Below are positions 10,501 to 16,935 of a stretch of DNA of 29,650 bases, piece by piece; position 1 is the stretch's first letter, and every line of letters begins with the position of its first letter. Position numbers and translations under genes: made by a program. The notes beneath the pieces are model-generated. The model ran no database searches. It worked only from the letters and a program-made list of their open reading frames with translations, and had not been told where the DNA came from. The stretch is from a virus. The stretch is from the IMG/VR virus record IMGVR_UViG_3300015202_000037, positions 1 to 29,650 of that record; one strand, written 5' to 3'.

Positions 10501-11555
10501 GCATCTTCTTGCGCTTTTTCAAGTTTACGCGCTTGTACTGAAGCTTTAGCATCTGCCTCTGCAGCTTTAGCGGTTGCAAGCGCAACTTTCTCTTCGGCAA
10601 TTGCAGCTTCCGCCGCAGTTCGTGCTTTTACTGCAGTTGCTTGGGCCAGTACTTCATCCGCTTGGGCTTGCTGTGCCGCAGCAGCAAGAGAAGCCTCCGC
10701 GGCGGAGACTTGCGCGGCTGAAAGAAGGGTCGCTGCTTCTGATGCCTGTATGTCGGCGGCGGTAACTTCAGCTGCGGCGGCCTTCGCGACTTCAGCTGCG
10801 GTTCTTTCTGCCGAAGCCGCACGGTTAGCCGCTTCTTGTCTAGTTGTAGATACGCGCTGAGTATTGCGAACACGCTGACTTGCAACGGTATCTTCAACTT
10901 GGGCAATTTTGAGCTGTATCGCTGCTTCCTCTACGGCTGCTGCTCGATCAGCCTCTAAAGTTGCGCGAGGAATGAACTGGCCTTGAGCATTGCGAGGTCG
11001 AGCGGGTAAAGTAAGTTTACTAGCTTCAGCAGCCGCAAGGCTATCTTTTGCTTCTTGTAATGCAAGTGAGCTACGCGCTTTAACTTGTCTAGCTTCATTA
11101 ACCGTAATACGGGCCTGTTCCGCTTCACGCTCTAGGGTCAAACGGCGGATATTCGCGCTAGTTGATTTTGCCGCGGTATCTTCGGCTCGATTACGCGCTT
11201 GTGAGGCGCGAGTCATGGCGGTTGCGGCTTCATTAGCTACCGCAGTTCCTTTAAGTTGCTCAGACGTTTGACGAGCAAGAGCTTCTCGAGCCTTCTCAAT
11301 GGATAAGGCATATTCTTTTTGTCCCAATACGCCTTTGCTCATCAGCATATCCAACTGGACAAGGGTATTGTTGTACTGGGTTTGAGCCGCATACATGGGA
11401 TCTAGTGATGACCGCAACTTCTTAAATGCTCGGTCAAGGTCACCCGCTTCTTGAGTAACCTTCTTGATAGCTGCAGCTGCTGCTTTTGAGCCTACCTCAA
11501 TATCGGTAGGATCAGCACCAATGCGGATATTAAGATTGTCATCATTGTTAGCCAT
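7545..11555 (-). CDS. Tail tape measure protein
   Basis: The largest gene (1336 residues) sets tail length and is ejected with the DNA. Residues about 100-440 are alanine-rich coiled coil. Residues 467-495 form a hydrophobic segment (MGAVIAGVVVSLGALAYAAY). Near the end is a second hydrophobic alanine/glycine stretch (GIPIIGPVLGAAAAAGTFAA) followed by KGGQVQVPYDG and ELHKDEMVLPA, a common tape-measure C-terminus. The phage tail-length motif LxSSLDxxYAAQxxYN occurs twice, at about residues 49-64 and 368-383, which suggests an internal duplication. A charged middle part (lysine/glutamate rich, 700-1050) is also helical. The ATG overlaps the chaperone T-frame stop by one base; a GTG one codon earlier is an alternative start. 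Confidence 0.93.
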   Translation of the reverse strand: MANNDDNLNIRIGADPTDIEVGSKAAAAAIKKVTQEAGDLDRAFKKLRSSLDPMYAAQTQYNNTLVQLDMLMSKGVLGQKEYALSIEKAREALARQTSEQLKGTAVANEAATAMTRASQARNRAEDTAAKSTSANIRRLTLEREAEQARITVNEARQVKARSSLALQEAKDSLAAAEASKLTLPARPRNAQGQFIPRATLEADRAAAVEEAAIQLKIAQVEDTVASQRVRNTQRVSTTRQEAANRAASAERTAAEVAKAAAAEVTAADIQASEAATLLSAAQVSAAEASLAAAAQQAQADEVLAQATAVKARTAAEAAIAEEKVALATAKAAEADAKASVQARKLEKAQEDAARAEQQRAASAERLKSSLDKTYAAQVKYNQAVEMANGLAASGHIDETTRLNAVSAAEQGLSQALKTNTGHTINNRAAYESLILVHEALAHRWTRMSSSAMILGQALAGADATGAAMSVVFSGMGAVIAGVVVSLGALAYAAYEGSIEQVKLQRALSMTGHYAGMTADQVEEAGKRIGEKTHTSASAATASLTELAASGRVTGQTMITMGEIIATVSDQSSEKAAEITKELIKMADDPLPAMKRLQDQFHFLVPEEEDHIRKLEEMGDRTTAVAELSDKFNAAIQSEKVELNGLGQFAHNAAVAMGDLWQAMKDIGKAATPTKRLADIRQLLAQENTYHPGQDTAYKAKLQKEELDIQRKMAADADQGRKSAQIKQVDDLEKNFDELEKVTRTAHEKAKREKDKWKLEAQELLDNPLTDENHRKEMKYRLAHPEIEDARIDKKFDAGDIPKKGHKPKGPSEVSLMQEDLNRQLNLQKNYFADADQFELDYWTKKLSTAKAGSLTYVAIDAKIAGLRKKIAKSDYSDDIAALKNKIDEAKGDLAAEEAAWDKYLAKVRFVMHEESKEFQEAAKAYRDAQRKIADERTKMMEKKEKDSEKPVDRASEEKKTGQDLKGGALDYGHEQGIISDRKYAEAKRALVVEQIQDEQQLEEAINQKRVASFQDQLRTENLSKDSIKNINEQIEQQEQIHQDKMDQIRSKGLIAYQKANQQASSATNATWTKVYDAMASHLQQSLNAGIQHGFNFTAAMRGMALTVLTTWTDMASKMLTNWIKTLIFKDTVTRASTGLDVASHAGAEAAKTVSTVVGTQARVGAVVAGAAEERGINFITAIKAIGANAAKAASGAYAALAGIPIIGPVLGAAAAAGTFAAVLAFGAFASAKGGQVQVPYDGQMTELHKDEMVLPAWAANPLRANLRASGSNQVFNTASAAGSAAREHSISNTFNFQPQHSHQNADLEQLLRTQSKSFRKWINNEHRNGTILNRRN

Positions 11556-11902
11556 CACATGATCATCCCGCCTGCGCCAGCCATTTTAAGTAGCTCGCTG
11601 AGGTCACTGCTTTGTTGGTTCTTACCTTTATTTTTCTTCTTGATAAGACCCAGGTAGCCAGCAACAGAAACATAGACCGGCGGACCATTATCAGACCACC
11701 ATTCAACCATCGCATAATACCGAGGAAGAGTCCAGCCCCGTTTCACCTTTATCCAACTACCGCCCTCACAGCCGGCAGCTACGAGCTCTGCGATGAACCG
11801 AGTACAGTCTCCGTCGAAAGACTCACCGCCTCCTTCGACGGAGGCGTGTCTTCCCCCTCGGGAGCCACCAGGCCGGCCTCCACAAGGATCTCGTCGATGC
11901 AA
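11555..11902 (-). CDS. Tail assembly chaperone T-frame, expressed as a G-T fusion by -1 frameshift
   Basis: This open frame overlaps the 3' part of the G-type gene in the -1 frame and ends at the tape measure start, the standard place of the lambda T frame. It has no convincing start codon of its own: the first possible start, TTG at 11902, lacks a ribosome site. It is therefore most likely reached by frameshifting at 11851-11857, giving a G-T fusion of about 214 residues (116 from G and 98 from T). The T-domain contains RGWTLPRYYAMVEWW and GPPVYVSVAGYLGL, typical of T-domains, then a lysine-rich tail (KKKNKGKN). The fusion is expected to bind the tape measure and recruit tail-tube subunits; it does not remain in the virion in lambda. 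Confidence 0.75.
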   Translation of the reverse strand: MHRRDPCGGRPGGSRGGRHASVEGGGESFDGDCTRFIAELVAAGCEGGSWIKVKRGWTLPRYYAMVEWWSDNGPPVYVSVAGYLGLIKKKNKGKNQQSSDLSELLKMAGAGGMIM

Positions 11903-12198
11903 TCTTTAAGTAGCGGAATTTCTCGAGCCTTAAGCCGGCGACGAAAAAAGTTGACCACTTCATCATGTACGGCATCTTCTTCTTCGAGAGAAGACTTGAC
12001 GTTATACCGGGCGGGATCAAAGTTTTCGCCATCCACAATGCCTGCGGCGATAATACGTAGTGCAGCGTTCGGGCCCCTCATGGGGTCGCCCGATACCGAA
12101 ATCATGGAAGCTTCTACGTAAGGCCAAGCCCGTTCAAGCGCCATAAAGGTTAATTCGGGAACCGTATACTCGACATTGCCGATTTTAATTTTTGCCAT
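11779..12198 (-). CDS. Tail assembly chaperone, G-type (short product)
   Basis: A 139-residue protein between the tail-tube and tape measure genes, where lambda G lies. It starts with MAKIKIGNVEYTVPELTFMALERAWP, an opening common to phage tail chaperones, and is mostly helical and acidic. ATG at 12198 follows AAGGGA by seven bases. Most ribosomes should stop at 11779, after a serine-rich end (VLGSSQSS). A minority should shift to -1 at codons 115-116 (GGG GAA) and continue into the T frame. It lies directly downstream of a strong stem-loop after the tail-tube gene, so its mRNA level is probably lower than that of the tube gene, as suits a catalytic assembly factor. Confidence 0.82.
   Translation of the reverse strand: MAKIKIGNVEYTVPELTFMALERAWPYVEASMISVSGDPMRGPNAALRIIAAGIVDGENFDPARYNVKSSLEEEDAVHDEVVNFFRRRLKAREIPLLKDCIDEILVEAGLVAPEGEDTPPSKEAVSLSTETVLGSSQSS
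11809..11857 (-). promoter_or_regulatory. Programmed -1 ribosomal frameshift signal
   Basis: Read on the minus strand: slippery heptamer GGGGGAA (11851-11857) in the G frame as GAG GGG GAA, then a 7-nt spacer (11844-11850), then a hairpin. The hairpin arms are 11831-11843 and 11809-11821: 13 consecutive pairs, one of them G-U, around a 9-nt loop. The glycine tRNA can re-pair perfectly on GGG after a -1 slip. The glutamate tRNA would re-pair on GGA with one G-U. The heptamer is not a strict X-XXY-YYZ type, so efficiency is uncertain, but spacing and structure fit. Confidence 0.68.
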
Positions 12199-12222
12199 TG
12201 GACTGTCCCTTCCTTAGGCTGT

Positions 12223-12263
12223 TAAATAACTGTGGGCGAGTACCTATTGATACCCGCCCACAG
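12223..12263 (-). terminator. Stem-loop terminator/attenuator after the tail-tube gene
   Basis: On the minus strand the arms 12251-12263 and 12230-12242 pair over 13 bp (CTGTGGGCGGGTA with TACTCGCCCACAG, one G-U) around an 8-nt loop, followed by TTATTTA. It lies seven bases past the tail-tube stop and before the chaperone gene. The T-rich run is interrupted, so partial read-through is likely, which the downstream tail genes would need. Confidence 0.7.
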
Positions 12264-12269
12264 GCTAGA

Positions 12270-13022
12270 TCAAAGGCCGCCGCCGTTAATCGAGGTAGTA
12301 GTGATACGGGCAACACGATTGTTGGCATCAGCAAAAGCTGAGCCCGACATTTCTGCCATCAAGTAGTCTTCCATCTTTAGCGGCAGGTTAAGCTTGTCCG
12401 TCACATTGCTGTAAAGGATCAAGGTGAAGGTTTTGCCCCCGTAGGTTTGCGACAGGATCAACTTGAACCGAGGAGTTGAGCCCATCAGCTGGTTGCCAAT
12501 TTCGAGGCTGCCTCCCGTCGAAGCAGACTCATACATGTAGTTGATCAAAACTCCCTTACCCGTATCAGCAGCGGCGAAAGTGTAGACGCCCGCCGCGACC
12601 GAATACTGGCCGGTGGTGGGTCCGCTGGCGACCTGTTTGAGCTGTGAGCCATCCGATGAGAAGGATACCCCCAGGTCTTGATAGAAGTTTGCCGCATGAG
12701 CAACAGAGATGGTATAAGGCCCCGTAGCCGGGATGCTGGCCGGCTCGTTAAGAACCTGAACAAGCTCATCGCCGGTGGTCTCGGTTTGACCGAAGAAAAG
12801 CGTATTGAAAGCCGTAACATCGATGTTGGCTGACTGGGCTTTCCATTCAACCTTCGTTTTGCCCCGGGCACTGTCCAGCGGGAACTGGTACTGACCGTAT
12901 AGCATCTTGATATCGCCGGCAAAGTCGACCGACACATCTTGAAGTGCACCGAAGCGCAGCGCGGCACCACCGCCAATGGGCGTCGCAAAGAGCTGCCCGG
13001 TGCCGAAAACATACTGACTCAT
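12270..13022 (-). CDS. Major tail tube protein
   Basis: A 250-residue protein upstream of the G/T chaperones and tape measure, the usual position of the tail tube subunit. The N-terminal part (GTGQLFATPIGG, FGALQDVSVDF, KMLYGQYQFPLD, KTKVEWKAQSA) matches tube proteins of other siphoviruses. Residues about 95-165 form an inserted beta module (IPATGPYTISVAHAANFYQD, then QYSVAAGVYTFAAADTGKG) that recurs in two other virion proteins here and probably projects from the tube surface. The C-terminal part (RFKLILSQTYGGKTFTLILY) closes the tube fold. ATG at 13022 is seven bases after AAGGAG; a TTG two codons upstream is less likely. A strong stem-loop follows the stop. Confidence 0.86.
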   Translation of the reverse strand: MSQYVFGTGQLFATPIGGGAALRFGALQDVSVDFAGDIKMLYGQYQFPLDSARGKTKVEWKAQSANIDVTAFNTLFFGQTETTGDELVQVLNEPASIPATGPYTISVAHAANFYQDLGVSFSSDGSQLKQVASGPTTGQYSVAAGVYTFAAADTGKGVLINYMYESASTGGSLEIGNQLMGSTPRFKLILSQTYGGKTFTLILYSNVTDKLNLPLKMEDYLMAEMSGSAFADANNRVARITTTSINGGGL

Positions 13023-13100
13023 TTTCAAGCTCCTTGTTTACCCAACGGGATCATCCCGCTTCCACAAACTGATTGCGCAGCCCCGGGTATGTGAAACCTA

Positions 13101-13568
13101 TTATGGCACTAATATCTTAATGGGAACAACTAGCATGGCTTGGCCGTCTATGTCCCCGGGATCTTTGAATACTTTGCCGCCTATATACAGGTGGTAAACC
13201 TTGCCACCAAGCGTATTTCGATTATCACGAAAGCCGGGGTCTGACGGCAAAGGTGCCAGTGTTCGCTCAACGGCATCAAGAATGAGGTTATTCTCAATAG
13301 CACCGGAAATAGAGGTATCTCGGGAAGTATCTTGAAAAATAATCCAGCTAACGGGGTACATCGCTTTATAAGGCAAGTTTGTTTTTTGCTGAAAGTCCTC
13401 ATCGTGCTCGGCTTGAAAACAAGAAGGCTGTTGAGCGGATACTACATCGGCAAATAACTTAACTCTACGGCTCATGGTTACAAATGAGTGGGTGGTGGTA
13501 TCAGCTCGTACCCAAGTAACTGTGGCCATTAAGGCGTAGACTGAGGTATAGATGTCTTCGCGGGTCAT
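13101..13568 (-). CDS. Probable tail terminator / tail completion protein
   Basis: A 155-residue protein in the slot between the HK97 gp10-like protein and the tail tube, where siphoviruses encode the tail terminator that caps the tube at the neck. The sequence starts with a helix (TREDIYTSVYALMATVTWV), then alternates strands (HSFVTMSRRVKLF, AMYPVSWIIFQDT) and ends with KVYHLYIGGKVFKDPGDIDG and a hydrophobic strand. This helix-then-sheet order fits the terminator fold, but I recognise no diagnostic motif, so the call rests mainly on gene order. ATG at 13568 overlaps the preceding stop (ATGA). Confidence 0.6.
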   Translation of the reverse strand: MTREDIYTSVYALMATVTWVRADTTTHSFVTMSRRVKLFADVVSAQQPSCFQAEHDEDFQQKTNLPYKAMYPVSWIIFQDTSRDTSISGAIENNLILDAVERTLAPLPSDPGFRDNRNTLGGKVYHLYIGGKVFKDPGDIDGQAMLVVPIKILVP

Positions 13569-14113
13569 CCCACATTCCTCATGTTTTGACGAATACCTTC
13601 TACCACCGCTTTCTGTATCGCCTTACCAATCTTCGGGCTAAACATGCGGTAAGCATCGCGCAAGTAATGCTGGCCGGGGATAGTCACGCTGGGCATGAAC
13701 ACATAAGCAAGAATAACTTTTTTACCCGCGGTGGCCCACTCAAATGCAAGCGCTTTACCTTCACGAGGCCTGATGATATGCGGCGGAATAATACCGCCAT
13801 CTTCTTGAATGCGGGCGTACGGGATAGAACCATCCACATAAATCACCGCTTCAAGACCATCGCTATCATACTCAATCTCGATGGCATCCCTAAGGTGACC
13901 GGCTGCACCACTATATTGTTTTTCTTTTGAACCGTACGTCTTACTGAGGCGTTCATCAATGTTATCGATGACTTGGTTCTTGAGTTCTTCCGCAAAGTAT
14001 TCGACCTTGCTTCGCACTAGATCTTTTACCATTTCGGGCATCTGATCAAGGTTCTCGAGGATCGATCGCTCACCAAGAACTTCAATGTCAAAGGTGTTTT
14101 TCCCGTAGGCCAT
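13565..14113 (-). CDS. HK97 gp10-like neck / head-tail joining protein
   Basis: A 182-residue protein between the connector and terminator genes. It resembles the HK97 gp10 family: an N-terminal strand (FDIEVLGERSILENLDQMPE), a long helix (VKDLVRSKVEYFAEELKNQV), the block GAAGHLRDAIEIEY, and a strand pair with YVDGSIPYARIQEDGG. It ends with HYLRDAYRMFSPKIGKAIQKAVVEGIRQ, the helix found at the end of this family. These proteins sit in the neck and help join head to tail. The ATG overlaps the upstream stop by one base (TGATG), and its own stop overlaps the next start, so the neck genes are tightly coupled. Confidence 0.75.
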   Translation of the reverse strand: MAYGKNTFDIEVLGERSILENLDQMPEMVKDLVRSKVEYFAEELKNQVIDNIDERLSKTYGSKEKQYSGAAGHLRDAIEIEYDSDGLEAVIYVDGSIPYARIQEDGGIIPPHIIRPREGKALAFEWATAGKKVILAYVFMPSVTIPGQHYLRDAYRMFSPKIGKAIQKAVVEGIRQNMRNVG

Positions 14114-14922
14114 CAGACAGGAACCACATTGCGGTAAGGCTGAATAAGAGCTTTGACCGTATCGCTAATATCATTGGTGGAAAAGCTGACCGTTTCTTGG
14201 CCACCTAGTGATTTGCTGTTTAGGCCGATACGCTCTTTCTTCTTGTACCATTCACCCACAATCTGAGTAACACCAAAGGCTACGTCCCAAGGAGCATAGT
14301 TATAAGCTATAACCAAGCTTGCATTTTCTTCCGCGGCGTTAAAGGTATAAGCACCCCAATCATCGACGTAGTATTCCCCCGCCGCGGGGGTTGAGTTGCT
14401 GGTTAGAACCATCGCAACCCCATTTTTCTTAACACCCATATCCGCGGTCCATTGACCTTTATCCTGGGGCGAGATTGTGGTCTGTTCATTCATTGCGAAG
14501 ATAAAATTGATGCTGGTCTGAAACCCGGCGACATAGATTATGCGACAAAATGCCCCAAGCCAAAAGCTGGAGCTATACAAATCGAGAGACTGGGGAGCAG
14601 AACGACTGTCGCCGCCGATAACATACCCGTTACTGGGTAGCCCTCCTTGCCCGATTATCGCGGGAGATATTAAGTTACCGCCAATCCCTAATTCTGTAAC
14701 CGACACCACGGGCCAGTTGCGTAAAAGCTGACAAGTTTTGCCATTTCCGCGAAAGCTTTGAGAATAGGTATTCACTTGCAAGCTATCACGGTTCATGTAG
14801 TTTAAGGCGAACTGAGAGGCTGCATCAATAATCCGAATAAGCTGGTCATCAGCCACGTTCGGGGTGTTGGCTAATAGCAGCCAGTCTTTGACTGCATGAA
14901 GTGTGGTCAGCCTCTCAGTCAT
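14113..14922 (-). CDS. Head-tail connector (gp6-like adaptor) with inserted beta module
   Basis: A 269-residue head-completion protein. The N-terminus (LTTLHAVKDWLLL, then DDQLIRIIDAASQFALNYMNR) is the helical start of gp6-like connectors that bind beneath the portal. The strand blocks SQSFRGNGKTCQLLRNWPV and LGAFCRIIYVAGF also fit that family. Residues about 147-208 (SPQDKGQWTADMGVKKNGV, then AAGEYYVDDWGAYTFNAAEE) are extra compared with a minimal connector and resemble the beta module of the tail-tube and DUF2460 proteins. The protein then returns to a connector-type helix (DVAFGVTQIVGEWYKKKERI). ATG at 14922 follows GAGGA by eight bases. Confidence 0.75.
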   Translation of the reverse strand: MTERLTTLHAVKDWLLLANTPNVADDQLIRIIDAASQFALNYMNRDSLQVNTYSQSFRGNGKTCQLLRNWPVVSVTELGIGGNLISPAIIGQGGLPSNGYVIGGDSRSAPQSLDLYSSSFWLGAFCRIIYVAGFQTSINFIFAMNEQTTISPQDKGQWTADMGVKKNGVAMVLTSNSTPAAGEYYVDDWGAYTFNAAEENASLVIAYNYAPWDVAFGVTQIVGEWYKKKERIGLNSKSLGGQETVSFSTNDISDTVKALIQPYRNVVPV

Positions 14923-14926
14923 CGGG

Positions 14927-15232
14927 TCAATCCTCGATCTGCGCGGCTTCGCGAGCCAAACGCTTCAGCTTCTTGATTGAAAAAGTGTTGACCGCTTCAC
15001 CGCCGCGTTCCTCAATAAACTCGACCAACAAATCTCGGTCAGTCATGTCTTCGATTTGCTGCGCTACATCCACAGGCTCTTCGTAATGCGGCTCGAAGCC
15101 GTGACGAAGCAAGTCAGCGGAGTGCGTGTCCGAGACAATTGTGATGACGCCCGTTTTGGGTACGTCATAGGTGTGACCTTGAATAACTGCAGTGTGAACT
15201 CCTCGAGGAGCCCTATATGAAGAGGTAGCCAT
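14927..15232 (-). CDS. Small protein between capsid and connector genes, function unknown
   Basis: A 101-residue protein. It opens with a short basic stretch (MATSSYRAPRGVHTAVIQG), continues with strand-like segments (HTYDVPKTGVITIVSD), then an acidic centre (EEPVDVAQQIEDMTDRDLL). It ends with a helix of mixed charge (FSIKKLKRLAREAAQIED) reminiscent of short helix-extension-helix motifs in phage head proteins. Proteins in this slot are often head decoration or completion factors, but I see nothing diagnostic. ATG at 15232 is nine bases after AAGGGA; the frame stays open upstream but without a ribosome site. It lies after the capsid terminator stem-loop and four bases before the connector gene. 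Confidence 0.6.
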   Translation of the reverse strand: MATSSYRAPRGVHTAVIQGHTYDVPKTGVITIVSDTHSADLLRHGFEPHYEEPVDVAQQIEDMTDRDLLVEFIEERGGEAVNTFSIKKLKRLAREAAQIED

Positions 15233-15256
15233 TTTTATTGTCCCTTGCGCAAGAAG

Positions 15257-15297
15257 ATTAAAGGACGAGGACCCGGTGCGCACCGAAATCCTCGCCC
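15257..15297 (-). terminator. Stem-loop terminator after the major capsid gene
   Basis: On the minus strand GGGCGAGGA (15289-15297) pairs with TCCTCGTCC (15263-15271), nine pairs with one G-T. The enclosed segment holds a second short stem (CGGT/ACCG around GCGC), and TTTAATC follows. It begins just past the capsid stop. The T-run is short, so read-through into the neck genes is expected. Confidence 0.62.
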
Positions 15298-15315
15298 CCT
15301 ATATCAGCTCAAGGT

Positions 15316-16839
15316 TTAGTTCGAGCCAACATTCGTGATCAGCCCAAGTGAGGGCGGAAAGTAGTTCTGAAGCACTTCATCCGCATAGACGCCGTACTCA
15401 TACTTGCGGGTGCGCAACGGCCACTCGATCTGGTAGTATTCTTGACGAGTGCGGATCTGCACCACGTTGCCCACTCCTGAGACGGGGTAAGGCAATTTGT
15501 GGGTGGTGAACAAGATCATGCCGCCCGGCATATTCGGGTGGATGCGAACCTTCAGTACATTGGCGCCGTTCATGGAAAAGCGGTTCAGGTAGGTGGCGAT
15601 CATCACGCCCCCAACCATCATGCCTTGTTCCATGTTGACAACGATGCGGAAAGCACCGTTGGCATTGCCGGCCAAAACCTTGCGCGAGATTGAGAGCGCA
15701 AGATCGGACGACAGCCAAATCGTATCGGGAGACAGCTTATAGTTGTCCCAAAACGATTTTAGTGCGGCGTCAATCTCGACAATACCGCCCGCACCGTCGG
15801 CGGTGAGGCTAGCTGCATCGAGCGACTGGTAGTAAGCGTTGCTTCCCGCCTTGGCTGCCTGGGTAATCAAGCCGTCAAAGACGAGGTTATTTGCTGAGTT
15901 ATCAGCAGTACCCACAGAGGTGGCAGTTTGCGATCCAGAGCCGATCGGGTCAACAATGACCAGCCGGTTTACTGGGGTGATTGCACCCAAAGTTGCACCG
16001 CCCGCAGTTGCGCCCCAGAACCAGGCATAAGCAGACGCGCCGCGAACGGAAGCAACAGTTGCGATGATGCTTTCGACTGCACCGCCGCCGGCGAGAATAA
16101 CCGAAGCATCAACGCTGATCTGCCCCGATCCGCCGCCAAAGGTATCCGTCGAGCCATCCGCGTTGGTGCGGGTGACAAGGGTGGGAATACCGCCTGCGAC
16201 TGATGCGTTCAGAAAACCTTCAAGCGTCATTGCCACGCAACGAACGTGGAAAGTGCCGTTCGAAAGGTTACCCCCCGTGGTGGACCCGGTCAAGGAAGGG
16301 GTTGGGCAAATGCCGATAGGCACAGTACCATTGCCGCCCAAGATCAAAATCTCTTCGCCGAGCATCAAAGCCTCAAGGCCGACCTTAGCTGCAAGGGCAC
16401 GAATGTCCTCGAAGCCTTGTCCGGCGTACTGAGCTTCAAAGTCCACGTTGTCTTCGATGCCGATACCCTTGTAGGACGCCGCATAGTCCTGCGTGGTGAT
16501 CGCCATGACTGCGCCGCGATTACCGCCAGAGACACCAATACGGATGCCCGAAGTGTTGATCGCGGTGACAGCGCGCCAGTTGGCCTGAATACCGCCCTTA
16601 CCGGAAACGCGCGGCGTTTCGTTGCGCAAAGGCGTCAGAACTGGGTAAAGAAACTTGGCGCCGACTTCGAGGTCGTAGAAGGTAAGGCCAGAGGTTGCCG
16701 ATCCCGACTGCGAGAAAGTGCTCTTGGCGAGCGCGTCTGACATGGACGGGTTGGCAATCTGAGGCGACTGAGAAAGGGCTTTCATCAAGGCATCAATCGA
16801 TGCACCAGCAACGAGGCCCTGCGTGCGGTTCGGTTCCAT
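15316..16839 (-). CDS. Major capsid protein, HK97-type fold, with Ig-like insertion
   Basis: A 507-residue capsid subunit placed directly after the protease/scaffold gene. The N-terminal segment (TFYDLEVGAKFLYPVLTPLRNE, split here by a linker) leads into typical capsid blocks: GGIQANWRAVTAIN, and the spine-helix-like stretch FEDIRALAAKVGLEALMLGEE followed by ILGGNGT. Residues about 180-300 are rich in Gly/Ser/Thr and strands (SNGTFHVRCVAMTLEG, SVRGASAYAWFWGAT, NRLVIVDP), consistent with an immunoglobulin- or fibronectin-like domain inserted in the shell protein. The axial region resumes with IVEIDAALKSFWDNY and ends with a C-terminal arm (RTRQEYYQIEWPLRTRKYE). ATG at 16839 is five bases after AGGA; a GTG four codons upstream is rejected. 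Stem-loops lie on both sides of the gene. Confidence 0.88.
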   Translation of the reverse strand: MEPNRTQGLVAGASIDALMKALSQSPQIANPSMSDALAKSTFSQSGSATSGLTFYDLEVGAKFLYPVLTPLRNETPRVSGKGGIQANWRAVTAINTSGIRIGVSGGNRGAVMAITTQDYAASYKGIGIEDNVDFEAQYAGQGFEDIRALAAKVGLEALMLGEEILILGGNGTVPIGICPTPSLTGSTTGGNLSNGTFHVRCVAMTLEGFLNASVAGGIPTLVTRTNADGSTDTFGGGSGQISVDASVILAGGGAVESIIATVASVRGASAYAWFWGATAGGATLGAITPVNRLVIVDPIGSGSQTATSVGTADNSANNLVFDGLITQAAKAGSNAYYQSLDAASLTADGAGGIVEIDAALKSFWDNYKLSPDTIWLSSDLALSISRKVLAGNANGAFRIVVNMEQGMMVGGVMIATYLNRFSMNGANVLKVRIHPNMPGGMILFTTHKLPYPVSGVGNVVQIRTRQEYYQIEWPLRTRKYEYGVYADEVLQNYFPPSLGLITNVGSN

Positions 16840-16871
16840 TTTATTCCTCACTTTCGATGAGCAGGTGGTTT

Positions 16872-16895
16872 AACAAACCCATCGTCTCCGATGGG
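16872..16895 (-). terminator. Intrinsic terminator between protease and capsid genes
   Basis: On the minus strand CCCATCG (16889-16895), a GAGA tetraloop (16885-16888) and CGATGGG (16878-16884) form a perfect 7-bp hairpin, followed by TTTGTT (16872-16877). The GNRA loop and T-run are typical of intrinsic terminators. It lies about 40 bases downstream of the protease stop and about 30 bases before the capsid start. Confidence 0.72.
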
Positions 16896-16935
16896 GCATT
16901 CAGAAGGTTCCCGTCTCCGGTTACCTCGTTGCTTC

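Noticed and set aside
10574-10906. Open frames on both strands within the alanine-rich part of the tape measure
   Set aside because: High GCT/GCG codon content suppresses stops in other frames; the tape measure frame itself is continuous and well supported.
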